Made by a program: the position numbers and the translations under genes. Shown piece after piece: positions 9,923 to 18,383 of a stretch of 64,000 nt of DNA. The stretch is from Nitrospira sp. (lineage in GTDB: Bacteria; Nitrospirota; Nitrospiria; Nitrospirales; Nitrospiraceae): contig CP060501.1 in NCBI GenBank assembly GCA_024760545.1, forward strand, positions 1,773,501 to 1,837,500. The letters run 5' to 3'. The first letter of the stretch is position 1. Every line of letters starts with the position of its first letter. The notes beneath the pieces were generated by a model. That model was not told the origin of the DNA. It ran no database searches and was given only the letters and a program-made list of their open reading frames with translations.

Positions 9923-10579
9923 TCACTTCTTCGAGTCTGCTTCGAGAATGCTGCGGATGATCGTGACGACATTCTCGGGAACCATATTGGTGCCATCAAC
10001 TTTGATATTCCCATCCAGCAGGAGCGACGGCGTAGACGACACTTTGATCCGTTCGCCCCATCGGCGCCCGTCTTCAAACAGCTTGGCAGGCTTTCCGCTT
10101 TCCAGCCCGGCTTCGAATGTCTCAATGTCGAGGCCGACCTCTTTGATCAGCAGTGAACGAATTGAACGATCCAGAACACCATCAAGCTTGTCCTTGTGAA
10201 TAGTGCGAAACAGAACGGCTTTCATGCGGTCTCCCTTGCCCATCAGCTTCGCTTGCTCGTACATGTCAAAAGCGGTAGGAAGCTTCCCAGGAATGACGGG
10301 GAACCCGACCATTGTGACTTCGACTTTGTTCCCGAATTCTTTGAGAAGCAAAGGCACTCCTGTTTCCTCGAAGTGATGGCAATGCGGGCAGTAGAAGTCG
10401 GCAAACTCAACCACTTTCACTTTGCCCGGCTGGTGAGTCGAGGGTTCGTCATTGAGGACTTCGAACTTGCCCTTCAGCTCCGGCTTGGCGGCTTGCGCAC
10501 CGAACGGGACAGTGAACAGCCCGATCGCTCCCACCATCACACATGCAAGCTTCCACATCGACGTCGTACGACCGTTCAT
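9923..10579 (-). CDS. DsbA/DsbG-like periplasmic thiol-disulfide oxidoreductase
   Basis: Thioredoxin-fold protein of 218 residues with a signal peptide (about 1-30, ending FGAQA). The active site FYCPHCHHF has Cys64 and Cys67; CPHC is the DsbA type. The cis-proline loop is seen in KVSSTPSLLLDGN. It should act on disulfides in the periplasm. A good ribosome site (AAGGAG) precedes the ATG. It is the first gene of the block leading into the sigma factor, so it may protect or mature copper-sensitive thiol proteins. Confidence 0.9.
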   Translation of the reverse strand: MNGRTTSMWKLACVMVGAIGLFTVPFGAQAAKPELKGKFEVLNDEPSTHQPGKVKVVEFADFYCPHCHHFEETGVPLLLKEFGNKVEVTMVGFPVIPGKLPTAFDMYEQAKLMGKGDRMKAVLFRTIHKDKLDGVLDRSIRSLLIKEVGLDIETFEAGLESGKPAKLFEDGRRWGERIKVSSTPSLLLDGNIKVDGTNMVPENVVTIIRSILEADSKK

Positions 10580-10648
10580 CTCATACTCCTTTCACAGGTA
10601 AGCGTCCGGCGTTCATTATAGCGGATGGAGCCTACACTTGCGCTTTGT

Positions 10649-10661
10649 TATAATTGCGACA
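10649..10661 (+). promoter_or_regulatory. candidate -10 box directly before the slp start (possible leaderless mRNA)
   Basis: TATAAT at 10649-10654 lies only six bases before the most likely ATG at 10661, so transcription would begin at or next to the start codon. No Shine-Dalgarno site precedes this ATG. The -35 region is weak. Confidence 0.3.
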
Positions 10662-11212
10662 TGAGAAGGTCAAGATATGTGTGTGCCGTCTTCGCATTTG
10701 CAATCCTTTCCGGCTGTGCCTTGACCGGTAATCAAGGGGATACTCTACCCTCAGGAACGCCTCGGATTAGTTACGCCCAGGTTAAATCGACTCCGGAATC
10801 ATACGATGGACAACCGGTGACATTCGGAGGAAAAGTGTTGGCTGCGAGGAGGCTCAAGGAGGGGACTAGAATTGAAATCCTGCAATTGCCGCTGACTGCT
10901 TCCCTCCAACCGACGATGGATCTCAGCAAGTCCGAAGGCCGTTTTGTAGCCATGCAGAAGGACTTTTTGGATCCTGCGACGGTGCCACCAGGCACGTTTC
11001 TCACTGTTACCGGAGAAATGGCCGGCTCGGTCACCTTACCGCTCGACGAAATGCAATACAGCTACCCGGTCGTACGCATCAACAACCTGCGCGTCTGGAA
11101 CGACAACGAAGATGAAGCACCTCGCATTCGCCCCCATCCCTATATGGGCTACCGCCCTTATTGGGGCCCCTATTGGTCTCCCTACTGGAGTCCCTGGCCT
11201 TACTATTGGTAA
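10661..11212 (+). CDS. slp: Slp-family outer-membrane lipoprotein
   Basis: About 183 residues, with a lipoprotein signal (AILSGC, Cys19). The body resembles the Slp family: SYAQVKSTPESYDGQPVTFGGKVLAARRLKEGTRIEILQLPL, then FLDPATVPPGTFLTVTGEM and YPVVRINNLRVW. The tail is rich in Pro, Tyr and Trp (about 155-183, repeated YWxPYW units). The start gives a proper signal peptide; an upstream in-frame ATG would prefix it with 12 poorly fitting residues. Slp proteins are starvation- or stress-related envelope lipoproteins of unclear activity. It diverges from the copper block and stands alone. Confidence 0.82.
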   Translation: MRRSRYVCAVFAFAILSGCALTGNQGDTLPSGTPRISYAQVKSTPESYDGQPVTFGGKVLAARRLKEGTRIEILQLPLTASLQPTMDLSKSEGRFVAMQKDFLDPATVPPGTFLTVTGEMAGSVTLPLDEMQYSYPVVRINNLRVWNDNEDEAPRIRPHPYMGYRPYWGPYWSPYWSPWPYYW

Positions 11213-11325
11213 AACAGGCGGCCTCCTTGGTCGAGTCTCCTCCCACCTCTCTTAACGCCCGATATTTTCCTTCCCGTTGCAGTGCGCACGAACAGGAATA
11301 CAAGTAGATTGCACTTGGTACGCTA

Positions 11326-11339
11326 GATTGTATACAATC
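11326..11339. promoter_or_regulatory. GntR operator, upstream of the regulator gene
   Basis: A perfect 14-bp palindrome, GATTGTATACAATC. Its inner 12 bases (ATTGTATACAAT) recur exactly at 13216-13227 before fdrA. It overlaps a likely -10 (TATACA or TACAAT) whose -35 may be TTGCAC at 11309-11314, which fits autorepression by the GntR protein encoded just downstream. FCD-type GntR regulators commonly bind short TTGTATACAA-like palindromes. Confidence 0.75.
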
Positions 11340-11410
11340 CGAGGGTCCTGTCTACCGGAATCAGCAAGCCTGAACACCGTCGTACTCTTGATCGATTGGA
11401 TACTGAAACC

Positions 11411-12124
11411 ATGGGAACATCGAACAGTCGGATGAGAGAACGAGAACGCTCCAACCTTAGCGCATCGATCGTGGCCGCGCTGAAGGAACAAATCATCCAT
11501 TGGCACTACCCTCCGGAACATCGATTGACCGAGGCCGAACTCTGCAAGGAGTTCGGCGTGAGCCGAAGTCCGGTGCGTGAAGCGCTCCGCATGCTGGCAT
11601 CCGAAGGATTTGTAAGAAAATTGCCGAATCGGGCCTATGTCGTCCGACAGTACAGTCTCGGTGAGATCGAGGAGCTCTACGAGCTTCGCTTGGCGTTGGA
11701 ACTCTATACCGTCGAACGCTTAGCGACAAAAGGTCCACTCCACAGAAACGATCAGGAGGATATCAACAAACTCAAGAACACATGGACCGAGTTGTTGAAC
11801 GGATCCGCCAAGAAGGCCGATGAACTCGCCAGACTGGACACTCTGTTTCACGAGACACTCGCCCATGCCTTGGGAAACAAGCCTCTCTTGCAGCACCTCC
11901 GCACTATCAATGAGCGGTTGATGCTTTTTCGGATGATCGATTTCGACAAGTCGGACCGAACGCAAAGCACGTGCCGTCAGCATCTCAGAATCCTGAAATG
12001 CATAGGATCCAAGGATCCTCAGGGAGCACGGGCGGCGATGCAACGCAACATCGAGGAAGGACGGAACAATGTTCACACCGCGATTAAGGACGCGCTGGCC
12101 AAAGCGTATTCGTTGAGAACGTAA
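11411..12124 (+). CDS. GntR family regulator, FadR/FCD subfamily
   Basis: Transcriptional regulator of about 237 residues from the ATG at 11411 (an upstream TTG is possible). The N-terminal winged helix includes LTEAELCKEFGVSRSPVREALRMLASEGFV; the C-terminal all-helical FCD ligand domain includes EIEELYELRLALELYTVERL and DTLFHETLAHALGN. FCD domains bind carboxylate metabolites, often with a metal held by Asp and His. It heads the nitrogen-catabolic locus, next to DUF2877 (40-bp gap), and an identical palindrome before its own gene and before fdrA marks its likely regulon. The ligand is unknown; an oligo-urea or allophanate-like molecule is inferred from context. Confidence 0.9.
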   Translation: MGTSNSRMRERERSNLSASIVAALKEQIIHWHYPPEHRLTEAELCKEFGVSRSPVREALRMLASEGFVRKLPNRAYVVRQYSLGEIEELYELRLALELYTVERLATKGPLHRNDQEDINKLKNTWTELLNGSAKKADELARLDTLFHETLAHALGNKPLLQHLRTINERLMLFRMIDFDKSDRTQSTCRQHLRILKCIGSKDPQGARAAMQRNIEEGRNNVHTAIKDALAKAYSLRT

Positions 12125-12164
12125 CGAACGTATTCTCATCTCGCCGGGCAATGGAGTGCCACTC

Positions 12165-13115
12165 ATGCATGTCCACGCCCTCTCCGTCGGTATTCAGGTC
12201 CCGACCCGTCATTTCAGCGGGATCGTGCATAGCGTCTTCCACCAGGCCTGCAACATACGACTCGAGCCACACGGCCTGCTGACTCTTCTCTCTTCCATGA
12301 AAGACAATGTCCCTCAAGGTATCCGCTTGAATATCTCGTCTCAGCGTGTCTTCTCGGACCTTCTCCGAGTCGGCCAACCGGTCGCCTGCCGGGGAGGTAT
12401 TCTCCGCGCCGGTGGGCCTGATTTTTCCGTTGACCTGCGACCCGCACGTCCTTGGCATATCGATCTCCAAGGGTTGCGCATTGATCTTCGTCACCACGCC
12501 CAAGCCCACTCCTGGGCGATCGCCTGGTCGGAATTGCAGCGCTCAGGGCATAGAAGCGGCCTATCGAAGATTGTGAGACCCGTTTCTCCCTTAAAGGAGC
12601 AGTCGGACACTCCGGCCGCCACAGAGATGCTTCTGCACCCATCGCCTCACGCGATTCCTACCCTGCTGCACGCAACAAGAGATTTTCAGCTGGAAGATGC
12701 CAAGGCTTCCATCATGTCATTGATCGGACTGGGGCCAGGCTTAACTCCATCCGGCGATGATTTTCTCGTGGGCTATTTGGCCGGCTTGTGGGCCACGGCG
12801 GGTCACAGCCCATCGCGGACGCAATTCGTGGGCGCCCTCGGTGCTGAGATATCCGCAGCCGCGCGAAACACCAATGAGATCAGCGGCGCCTATCTCCGAT
12901 CAGCAGCCACCGGCCATGTCTCTGAACCCATCGCGAAATTGGCCCAGCAGCTGAAACAGGCGAACGACATGAGGAATGTCAGGGCGGCCACACAAGCCGC
13001 GTTGCAAGTCGGCCATACGTCCGGTACCGACGGGGTGTTGGGGCTGCTGTTGGGCTGCCTCGCCTGGCAATGCCCGGCACCCCCTCTTCTTTATCCGTCT
13101 GTGTTCTTTGATTGA
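12165..13115 (+). CDS. allH: DUF2877 protein (AllH/YlbF-like), putative carbamoyltransferase component
   Basis: About 316 residues. The DUF2877 signature lies near residues 190-210: LIGLGPGLTPSGDDFLVGYLAGL. In E. coli the homologue YlbF (AllH) is reported to act with FdrA and YlbE as oxamate carbamoyltransferase in allantoin breakdown. The ATG at 12165 has GGAG eight bases upstream. It lies behind the GntR gene, separated from fdrA by the second operator, so regulator and allH form one transcription unit and fdrA onward another. The exact role of this subunit is not known. Confidence 0.85.
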   Translation: MHVHALSVGIQVPTRHFSGIVHSVFHQACNIRLEPHGLLTLLSSMKDNVPQGIRLNISSQRVFSDLLRVGQPVACRGGILRAGGPDFSVDLRPARPWHIDLQGLRIDLRHHAQAHSWAIAWSELQRSGHRSGLSKIVRPVSPLKEQSDTPAATEMLLHPSPHAIPTLLHATRDFQLEDAKASIMSLIGLGPGLTPSGDDFLVGYLAGLWATAGHSPSRTQFVGALGAEISAAARNTNEISGAYLRSAATGHVSEPIAKLAQQLKQANDMRNVRAATQAALQVGHTSGTDGVLGLLLGCLAWQCPAPPLLYPSVFFD

Positions 13116-13210
13116 TCCGTCCGCCATGAAACGCGGCCCGAACGATGAAGGAGCGATGAGACCCGATCCACGAATTGATTTGCCGTATGGCTCGCGCTCC
13201 AGATTTGCTC

Positions 13211-13227
13211 TTGACATTGTATACAAT
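13211..13227 (+). promoter_or_regulatory. fdrA operon promoter (-35) with overlapping GntR operator
   Basis: A consensus -35 TTGACA at 13211-13216 runs directly into ATTGTATACAAT (13216-13227), the same palindrome found before the gntR gene. A -10 would fall near 13234-13239 (TTCCAT, weak). A bound regulator would block RNA polymerase. fdrA starts 46 bases downstream. Confidence 0.7.
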
Positions 13228-13272
13228 ATTGTGTTCCATTTGGGCCCGTAGCTCTCACCAAGGACCGACCAC

Positions 13273-14832
13273 ATGGCCACGGCCACAAAAGTACTCAAAA
13301 ATTTCTATCGTGACTCCGTCTCGCTGATGCAACTCTCCTCCACGTTCGCCAAGCTGCCGGGCGTGGAACAAGCCTCGGCCATCATGGCTTCCCCCAACAA
13401 TATGAGCTTGCTCCGGGAAGCCGGATTGCTGACCGAATCCGTCGACGCCAGCGCCAACGACTTGCTGATTGCGCTGCAAGGCGACGCCGATGCACTGGAA
13501 TCAGCGTTGGCAGCCGCGGAGTCGGCATTGAAACAGCCTCCTCCATCGTCTTCGGGAGGCGGATCGTCACGCGGTCTCCCTCCACGAAGCATCGAAATGG
13601 GTCTGGGGAATATGGTCGGCGCGAACCTTGTCCTGATCTCCACTCCCGGCGAGTACGCGGCATCGGAGGCCTTCAAGGCATTGAGTCTCGGCCTCAACGT
13701 GATGCTGTTCAGTGACAACGTCGAGTTGAAAGACGAAATCGCGCTCAAACGTTTCGCCCAATCCCGCGACCTCATCGTGATGGGCCCGGATTGCGGAACG
13801 GCCATTATCAACGGCATCCCGCTCGCCTTCGCCAACGTGGTGCGCCGCGGAGTCATCGGTGTCGTCGGAGCATCCGGGACGGGCTTACAGCAGGTCACCT
13901 GCCTGGTCGATCGATGGGGGGGCGGCATTTCACAAGCGATCGGCACCGGCGGGCACGATTTGCATCGAGACGTCGGCGGCATTTCCATGCTTCAGGGGCT
14001 GAAAGCCCTCATTGCCGACGCCTCCACCTCGGTCATCGTGCTGATCTCCAAGCCTCCATCTCCGGAAGTGGCCGGACATGTGCTGCAAGCCGCGGAACGC
14101 GCCGGCAAGCCGGTCGTGGTGAATTTTCTCGGCGCCGATCCTGCGCGCGTCAGGCGCGGCAATGTGTTCGCCGCCACAACTCTGGAGGATGCCGCAGCGG
14201 CAGCGGTGGCTCTCGCTGAAGGCCGAAACCCTGACGATGCCAAGCCGAAATGCCCACCTGTCTCCATTCCGTCCAAACTGTCCCCCGGACAGCAATACAT
14301 CCGTGGCCTGTACAGTGGAGGGACCTTTTGTTACGAAGCGACCCTCTTGCTGAAGAAGGAATTAGGACAAGTCTCTTCCAACACGCCGGTGGAGCCCGGA
14401 GACCGTTTAGGCGATGTCTGGACGAGTCGGGCACACACCGTCATCGATTTGGGGGACGATCTGTTCACTCGCGGACGTCCACATCCGATGATCGATCATC
14501 GACTGAGGAATGAACGCCTCATCAAAGAGGCTACCGATCCTGAAACGGCAGTCATCCTGCTGGACGTGGTCCTTGGATATGGGTCTCATGCCGATCCCGC
14601 CGGTGAAATCGTGCCGGTCGTTCAAAAGGCGCGCGAGGTGGCGGGCAAGGCCGGAAGAGACCTGGTGATCGTAGGCTTCGTGTGCGGGACTGCCGGAGAT
14701 CCACAGAATCTTGCTCGGCAGGAAGCGGCATTGCGAGAGGCCGGCGTCATCCTTGCCGAGAGCAACGCTCAAGCGGTGCGCATGGCAACCGCCGTGGCAG
14801 TAGGAGCAGGCGCTGTCGGAGGGCGATTATGA
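13273..14832 (+). CDS. fdrA: FdrA (AllF) acyl-CoA synthetase-like carbamoyltransferase subunit
   Basis: 519 residues, related to the CoA-binding and ligase parts of succinyl-CoA synthetase. Visible are a Rossmann-like region (LVLISTPGEYAASEAFKAL, DLIVMGPDCGTAIINGIPLAF), GVVGASGTGLQQVT (about 197-210) and a C-terminal ligase-like part (DVVLGYGSHADPAGEIVPV, IVGFVCGTAGDPQN). FdrA with YlbE and YlbF forms the E. coli oxamate carbamoyltransferase, which links oxalurate phosphorolysis to carbamoyl phosphate. The start follows AAGGA. Its stop overlaps the DUF1116 start (ATGATG). It is the first gene of the long operon and probably supplies carbamoyl phosphate to the carbamate kinase two genes on. 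Confidence 0.92.
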   Translation: MATATKVLKNFYRDSVSLMQLSSTFAKLPGVEQASAIMASPNNMSLLREAGLLTESVDASANDLLIALQGDADALESALAAAESALKQPPPSSSGGGSSRGLPPRSIEMGLGNMVGANLVLISTPGEYAASEAFKALSLGLNVMLFSDNVELKDEIALKRFAQSRDLIVMGPDCGTAIINGIPLAFANVVRRGVIGVVGASGTGLQQVTCLVDRWGGGISQAIGTGGHDLHRDVGGISMLQGLKALIADASTSVIVLISKPPSPEVAGHVLQAAERAGKPVVVNFLGADPARVRRGNVFAATTLEDAAAAAVALAEGRNPDDAKPKCPPVSIPSKLSPGQQYIRGLYSGGTFCYEATLLLKKELGQVSSNTPVEPGDRLGDVWTSRAHTVIDLGDDLFTRGRPHPMIDHRLRNERLIKEATDPETAVILLDVVLGYGSHADPAGEIVPVVQKAREVAGKAGRDLVIVGFVCGTAGDPQNLARQEAALREAGVILAESNAQAVRMATAVAVGAGAVGGRL

Positions 14833-16244
14833 TGCAGGCCATGCTCCAAGAGAAGCTTCAAGTATTAAACGTCGGGCTTTCTTCCTTCGCTGATTCCATC
14901 GTCATGGCAGGCGGTTCAGCTCTCCAAATCGAATGGGCTCCGCCCGCACAGGGACAGGCGGAGGTGGGCCGCGACCTGGCCCGACTGGTCAACCTTTCCG
15001 TGGTTGAAACAGCGAACCGAACAGCCTTCGACGCCTACCAATCGGCCCAGCCGGTGCTTCGCGGAGTCGGCATTGCGGGTCGCGTCATTCCCAACATGGC
15101 GGAGCGCATGATCCTCCACAGTGGTCCTCCCATTGCCTGGAACGACATGTGTGGTCCGATGAAAGGGGCGATTGTCGGCGCCATTCTTTACGAAGGATGG
15201 GCCGAGGATCTGGCCAAAGCGGAGTCGCTTGCTTCCCGTGGCGAGATTGTCTTCGAGGCATGCCATCATCATCGCGCAGTCGGCCCCATGGCCGGCATCA
15301 TCAGCCCCTCCATGCCGGTCTGGATCGTGGACAATACCACCCAGGGCAACCAGTCGTTCTGCAATTTTAACGAGGGAATCGGAAAGGCGCTTCGATTCGG
15401 CGCCAATAGCCAGGAAGTGATCAACCGTCTCAAGTGGATGGGCGAGGTCCTCGCCCCGGCGTTACGGGCAGGCATCGAGACATTGAGGGGGCTCGAGCTG
15501 AAGACCTTGATGGCGCAGGCGCTGCACATGGGAGATGAAATCCACAATCGTAATGTCGCGGCGTCTTCGCTGTTTCTGAAGCGGCTGGTCCCCGCGCTCC
15601 TGAAGACACGCACGCCGTCTAACGAGATCGCCGCGGTCGTCGACTTTATCGCCGGGAACGATCACTTCTTCCTCAATCTTTCCATGGCTGCTTGTAAAGC
15701 GATGCTCGATGCCGCGCACGGCGTGTCCGGCAGCAGCATGGTCACGGCCATGGCGCGCAACGGCGTCGAGTTCGGTATTCGCGTCAGCGGGACCGGCGAG
15801 CAATGGTTTACGGCGCCAGCGCCGATCGTCGAGGGGCTTCTCTTCCCAGGATATGCTCCGTCGGATGCGGCGCCCGATTTGGGCGACAGCGCGATCACGG
15901 AGACCGCCGGTGTAGGCGGCTTTGCGATGGCAACCTCCCCGGCCATCGTCAAGTTCGTAGGAGGCACTCCGCAGGACGCGATCGACAACACAATGTCCAT
16001 GACCCATATCACGCTCGGTCGAAATAACGCATTTACACTGCCGCCGATGAACTTTGCCGGTTCACCGGCAGGCATTGATATTCGGAAAGTCGTCGATACC
16101 GGCATTCAACCGATCATCAATACGGGGATCGCCCACCGCGAGGCCGGAGTCGGTCAAATCGGAGCCGGCATTACGCGCGCCCCGCTGGCCTGTTTCACAC
16201 AGGCGGTGTCCGCGCTGGCTCGCGCCGTAGAACGGAGCGAGTAA
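14829..16244 (+). CDS. allG: DUF1116 protein (AllG/YlbE-like) carbamoyltransferase subunit
   Basis: 471 residues from the ATG that overlaps the fdrA stop; longer frames extending into fdrA are not real. Family stretches include WNDMCGPMKGAIVGAILYEGWA, EACHHHRAVGPMAGIISPSMPVW and RNNAFTLPPMNFAGSPAGIDIRKVVD. DUF1116 proteins almost always neighbour FdrA and DUF2877. The conserved CHHH and the glycine-rich loops suggest it carries part of the active site, but no mechanism is established to my knowledge. In this locus it lies between FdrA and carbamate kinase, supporting a role in carbamoyl transfer. Confidence 0.9.
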   Translation: MMQAMLQEKLQVLNVGLSSFADSIVMAGGSALQIEWAPPAQGQAEVGRDLARLVNLSVVETANRTAFDAYQSAQPVLRGVGIAGRVIPNMAERMILHSGPPIAWNDMCGPMKGAIVGAILYEGWAEDLAKAESLASRGEIVFEACHHHRAVGPMAGIISPSMPVWIVDNTTQGNQSFCNFNEGIGKALRFGANSQEVINRLKWMGEVLAPALRAGIETLRGLELKTLMAQALHMGDEIHNRNVAASSLFLKRLVPALLKTRTPSNEIAAVVDFIAGNDHFFLNLSMAACKAMLDAAHGVSGSSMVTAMARNGVEFGIRVSGTGEQWFTAPAPIVEGLLFPGYAPSDAAPDLGDSAITETAGVGGFAMATSPAIVKFVGGTPQDAIDNTMSMTHITLGRNNAFTLPPMNFAGSPAGIDIRKVVDTGIQPIINTGIAHREAGVGQIGAGITRAPLACFTQAVSALARAVERSE

Positions 16245-16256
16245 GGAGGCCGCGTC

Positions 16257-17207
16257 ATGAGCGCAACGAACAAACTGGCGGTAGTGGCGGTGGGCGGCAA
16301 TGCCTTGATCAGAGACAAGCATCACGAATCGATCCCCGATCAGAACCGGGAAGCAGCTCTCACCTCGCACCACATCGCCGACATGATTGCGGCCGGATGG
16401 AATGTGGTCATCACGCATGGGACCGGTCCTCAAGTCGGGTTCATCATGCGCCGTTCCGAGTTGGCGCTGGAAGAAGTCCCGCCCGTTCCGATGGACTATG
16501 CCGATGCCGACCTACAGGGAGGCATCGGCTACATGTTCCTCAAAGCGCTGCACAACGAATTTCAGCAGCGCCGGCTGGATCGAAAGGCCGTGGCCATCAT
16601 CACGCAGACGCTGGTGGATCGCAACGATCCCGCCTTTGCCGATCCGTCCAAACCGATCGGGTCTCATATGGACGAGCAGACGGCGCAGCGACTCGCTCGC
16701 CGTCAGGGTTGGATCGTGAAGGAAGACGCGGGACGCGGGTGGCGACGCGTGGTGCCCTCTCCCCTGCCGAAGACCATCGTCGAACTGGCAGCGATCAAAA
16801 CACTGGCTCATGCAGGATTCGTCGTGATTGCCTGCGGCGGAGGTGGCATTCCGGTGGTAGAAGATGACGGAGGGAATCTGAACGGAGTGGAGGCCGTCAT
16901 CGACAAGGACTTGGCATCGAGCCTGCTGGCCCGCGGCATCGGCGCCGACCTGTTGATGGTCTCGACCGGTGTCGAGAAAGTGGCGGTCGATTTCAATAAG
17001 CCTACCCAACGATGGCTGGATCGCATGACGGTGGCCGAAGCGAAGCTCTACTATGCGGACGATCAATTCGATAAAGGCAGCATGGGGCCGAAGATCCAAG
17101 CCCTGATCGAATTCATAGAAGGAGGTGGACAAACCGGGTTGATCACCAATCCTGAGAATATCGGTCGCGCCTTGGCCGGTAAAACGGGAACGTTCATCGT
17201 GAAGTAA
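16257..17207 (+). CDS. arcC: Carbamate kinase
   Basis: 316 residues, the normal length. It catalyses carbamoyl phosphate + ADP to carbamate + ATP. Family motifs: VVAVGGNALI near the N-terminus, VITHGTGPQVG (about 52-62), QGGIGYMF, the PSPLPKTIVE loop, IACGGGGIPVV and the Lys/Asp-containing VIDKDLASSLLA. It starts 13 bases after allG with a GGAGG-like site. There is no arginine deiminase or ornithine carbamoyltransferase gene beside it, so its carbamoyl phosphate should come from the FdrA complex. This makes it the ATP-yielding step of the locus. Confidence 0.95.
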   Translation: MSATNKLAVVAVGGNALIRDKHHESIPDQNREAALTSHHIADMIAAGWNVVITHGTGPQVGFIMRRSELALEEVPPVPMDYADADLQGGIGYMFLKALHNEFQQRRLDRKAVAIITQTLVDRNDPAFADPSKPIGSHMDEQTAQRLARRQGWIVKEDAGRGWRRVVPSPLPKTIVELAAIKTLAHAGFVVIACGGGGIPVVEDDGGNLNGVEAVIDKDLASSLLARGIGADLLMVSTGVEKVAVDFNKPTQRWLDRMTVAEAKLYYADDQFDKGSMGPKIQALIEFIEGGGQTGLITNPENIGRALAGKTGTFIVK

Positions 17208-17246
17208 CGCATGCAGCCACACACATCTTAGCCGTAGGGAGGACAT

Positions 17247-18383
17247 ATGTCCGAATCACGCAAACTGACCAGACGCCAAGTGTTACAAGGGACCGCAGCT
17301 GCCGGGGCGTTGAGCATGTTGGGGAACTTGGAGTGGATCGGCGAAGCCTGGGGCGCCTCGGACAAGGTCAAGATGGGGTTTATCTTCGTGGGACCACGAG
17401 ATGACTATGGATACAATCAGGCACATTTTGAAGGAAAAGCGGCGGTTGCCAAGCTTGATTGGGTCAAAGCCTTTGACGAAGAAAAAGTCCCGGAGACGAT
17501 CGAAGTCCAAAAAACCATGGAAAGCATGGTCAAGCTTGACGGAGCGCAAGTGCTGTTTCCCACTTCGTTCGGATATTTTGATCCTCATATTCTCAAGGTC
17601 GCACCCCAATTTCCTAATATTCAGTTCTTACACTGCGGAGGACTGTATCAGGAAGGCAAACACCCCAAGAACGTGGGCAGCTATTTCGGCTATATCGACG
17701 AATCGCAATATGTGGCCGGGATTGTCGCCGGAGGGATGAGCAAGAGCGGGAAACTGGGATTCGTGGCGGCCAAGCCGATTCCGCAAGTCTTGCGCAATAT
17801 CAACAACTATACACTCGGTGCCCGCAGCGTCAGACCGAACTGTACAACCAACGTGATTTTTACCGGCGACTGGTCGCTGCCGGTCCGTGAAGCGGAAGCG
17901 ACGAACAGCTTGGTCGACCAAGGCATCGATGTCATTACCTGCCACGTCGACAGCCCCAAGGTCGTCGTCACGACTGCTGAAAAACGGGGCATCTATTGCA
18001 CCGGGTATCACTGTAACCAATCGAAGCTGGCCCCGAAAGGGTATCTCACGGGAGCGGAATGGAACTGGGCCAAGGTCTACATGGATTATGCCGAAATGAT
18101 TCGAAAAGGGCAGGCCGTTCCTCATCTCGTGCGTGGCGGACTGAAGGAAGGCATCGTCAAGGTATCGGACTATAACCAGGTGGTGACGGAAGCCGTTCGC
18201 AAGCAAGCCGACGCAGCCAAAGACAAATTCATGAGCGGTGGGATGGTCGTGTACAAGGGCCCGATCAAAGACAATACCGGCCGTGTCGTCATTGCCGGAG
18301 GAACGGAACATGTCCAGACCGATATCTGGCTGGAAAGCATGGATTGGCTGGTGGAAGGAGTCATCGGTTCAACGAAGTCGTGA
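17247..18383 (+). CDS. BMP-family ABC transporter substrate-binding protein
   Basis: Periplasmic binding protein of 378 residues from the basic-membrane-protein (PnrA-like) family, which binds nucleosides, purines and related heterocycles or ureido compounds. The N-terminus has a twin-arginine signal (LTRRQVLQGTAAAGALSM), so it is exported folded. The mature body starts KVKMGFIFVGPRDDYGYNQAHFEG; FLHCGG and NVGSYFGYIDESQYVAGIVAG are typical of the family. A GGAGG site lies upstream. Two permeases and an ATPase follow, so the importer is complete. The ligand is inferred to be a urea oligomer from the hydrolases in the same operon. Confidence 0.93.
   Translation: MSESRKLTRRQVLQGTAAAGALSMLGNLEWIGEAWGASDKVKMGFIFVGPRDDYGYNQAHFEGKAAVAKLDWVKAFDEEKVPETIEVQKTMESMVKLDGAQVLFPTSFGYFDPHILKVAPQFPNIQFLHCGGLYQEGKHPKNVGSYFGYIDESQYVAGIVAGGMSKSGKLGFVAAKPIPQVLRNINNYTLGARSVRPNCTTNVIFTGDWSLPVREAEATNSLVDQGIDVITCHVDSPKVVVTTAEKRGIYCTGYHCNQSKLAPKGYLTGAEWNWAKVYMDYAEMIRKGQAVPHLVRGGLKEGIVKVSDYNQVVTEAVRKQADAAKDKFMSGGMVVYKGPIKDNTGRVVIAGGTEHVQTDIWLESMDWLVEGVIGSTKS

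Noticed and set aside
14682-14828. N-terminal extension of the DUF1116 protein inside fdrA
   Set aside because: Arg/Ser-rich sequence without family likeness; the ATG overlapping the fdrA stop fits the coupling used across the operon.
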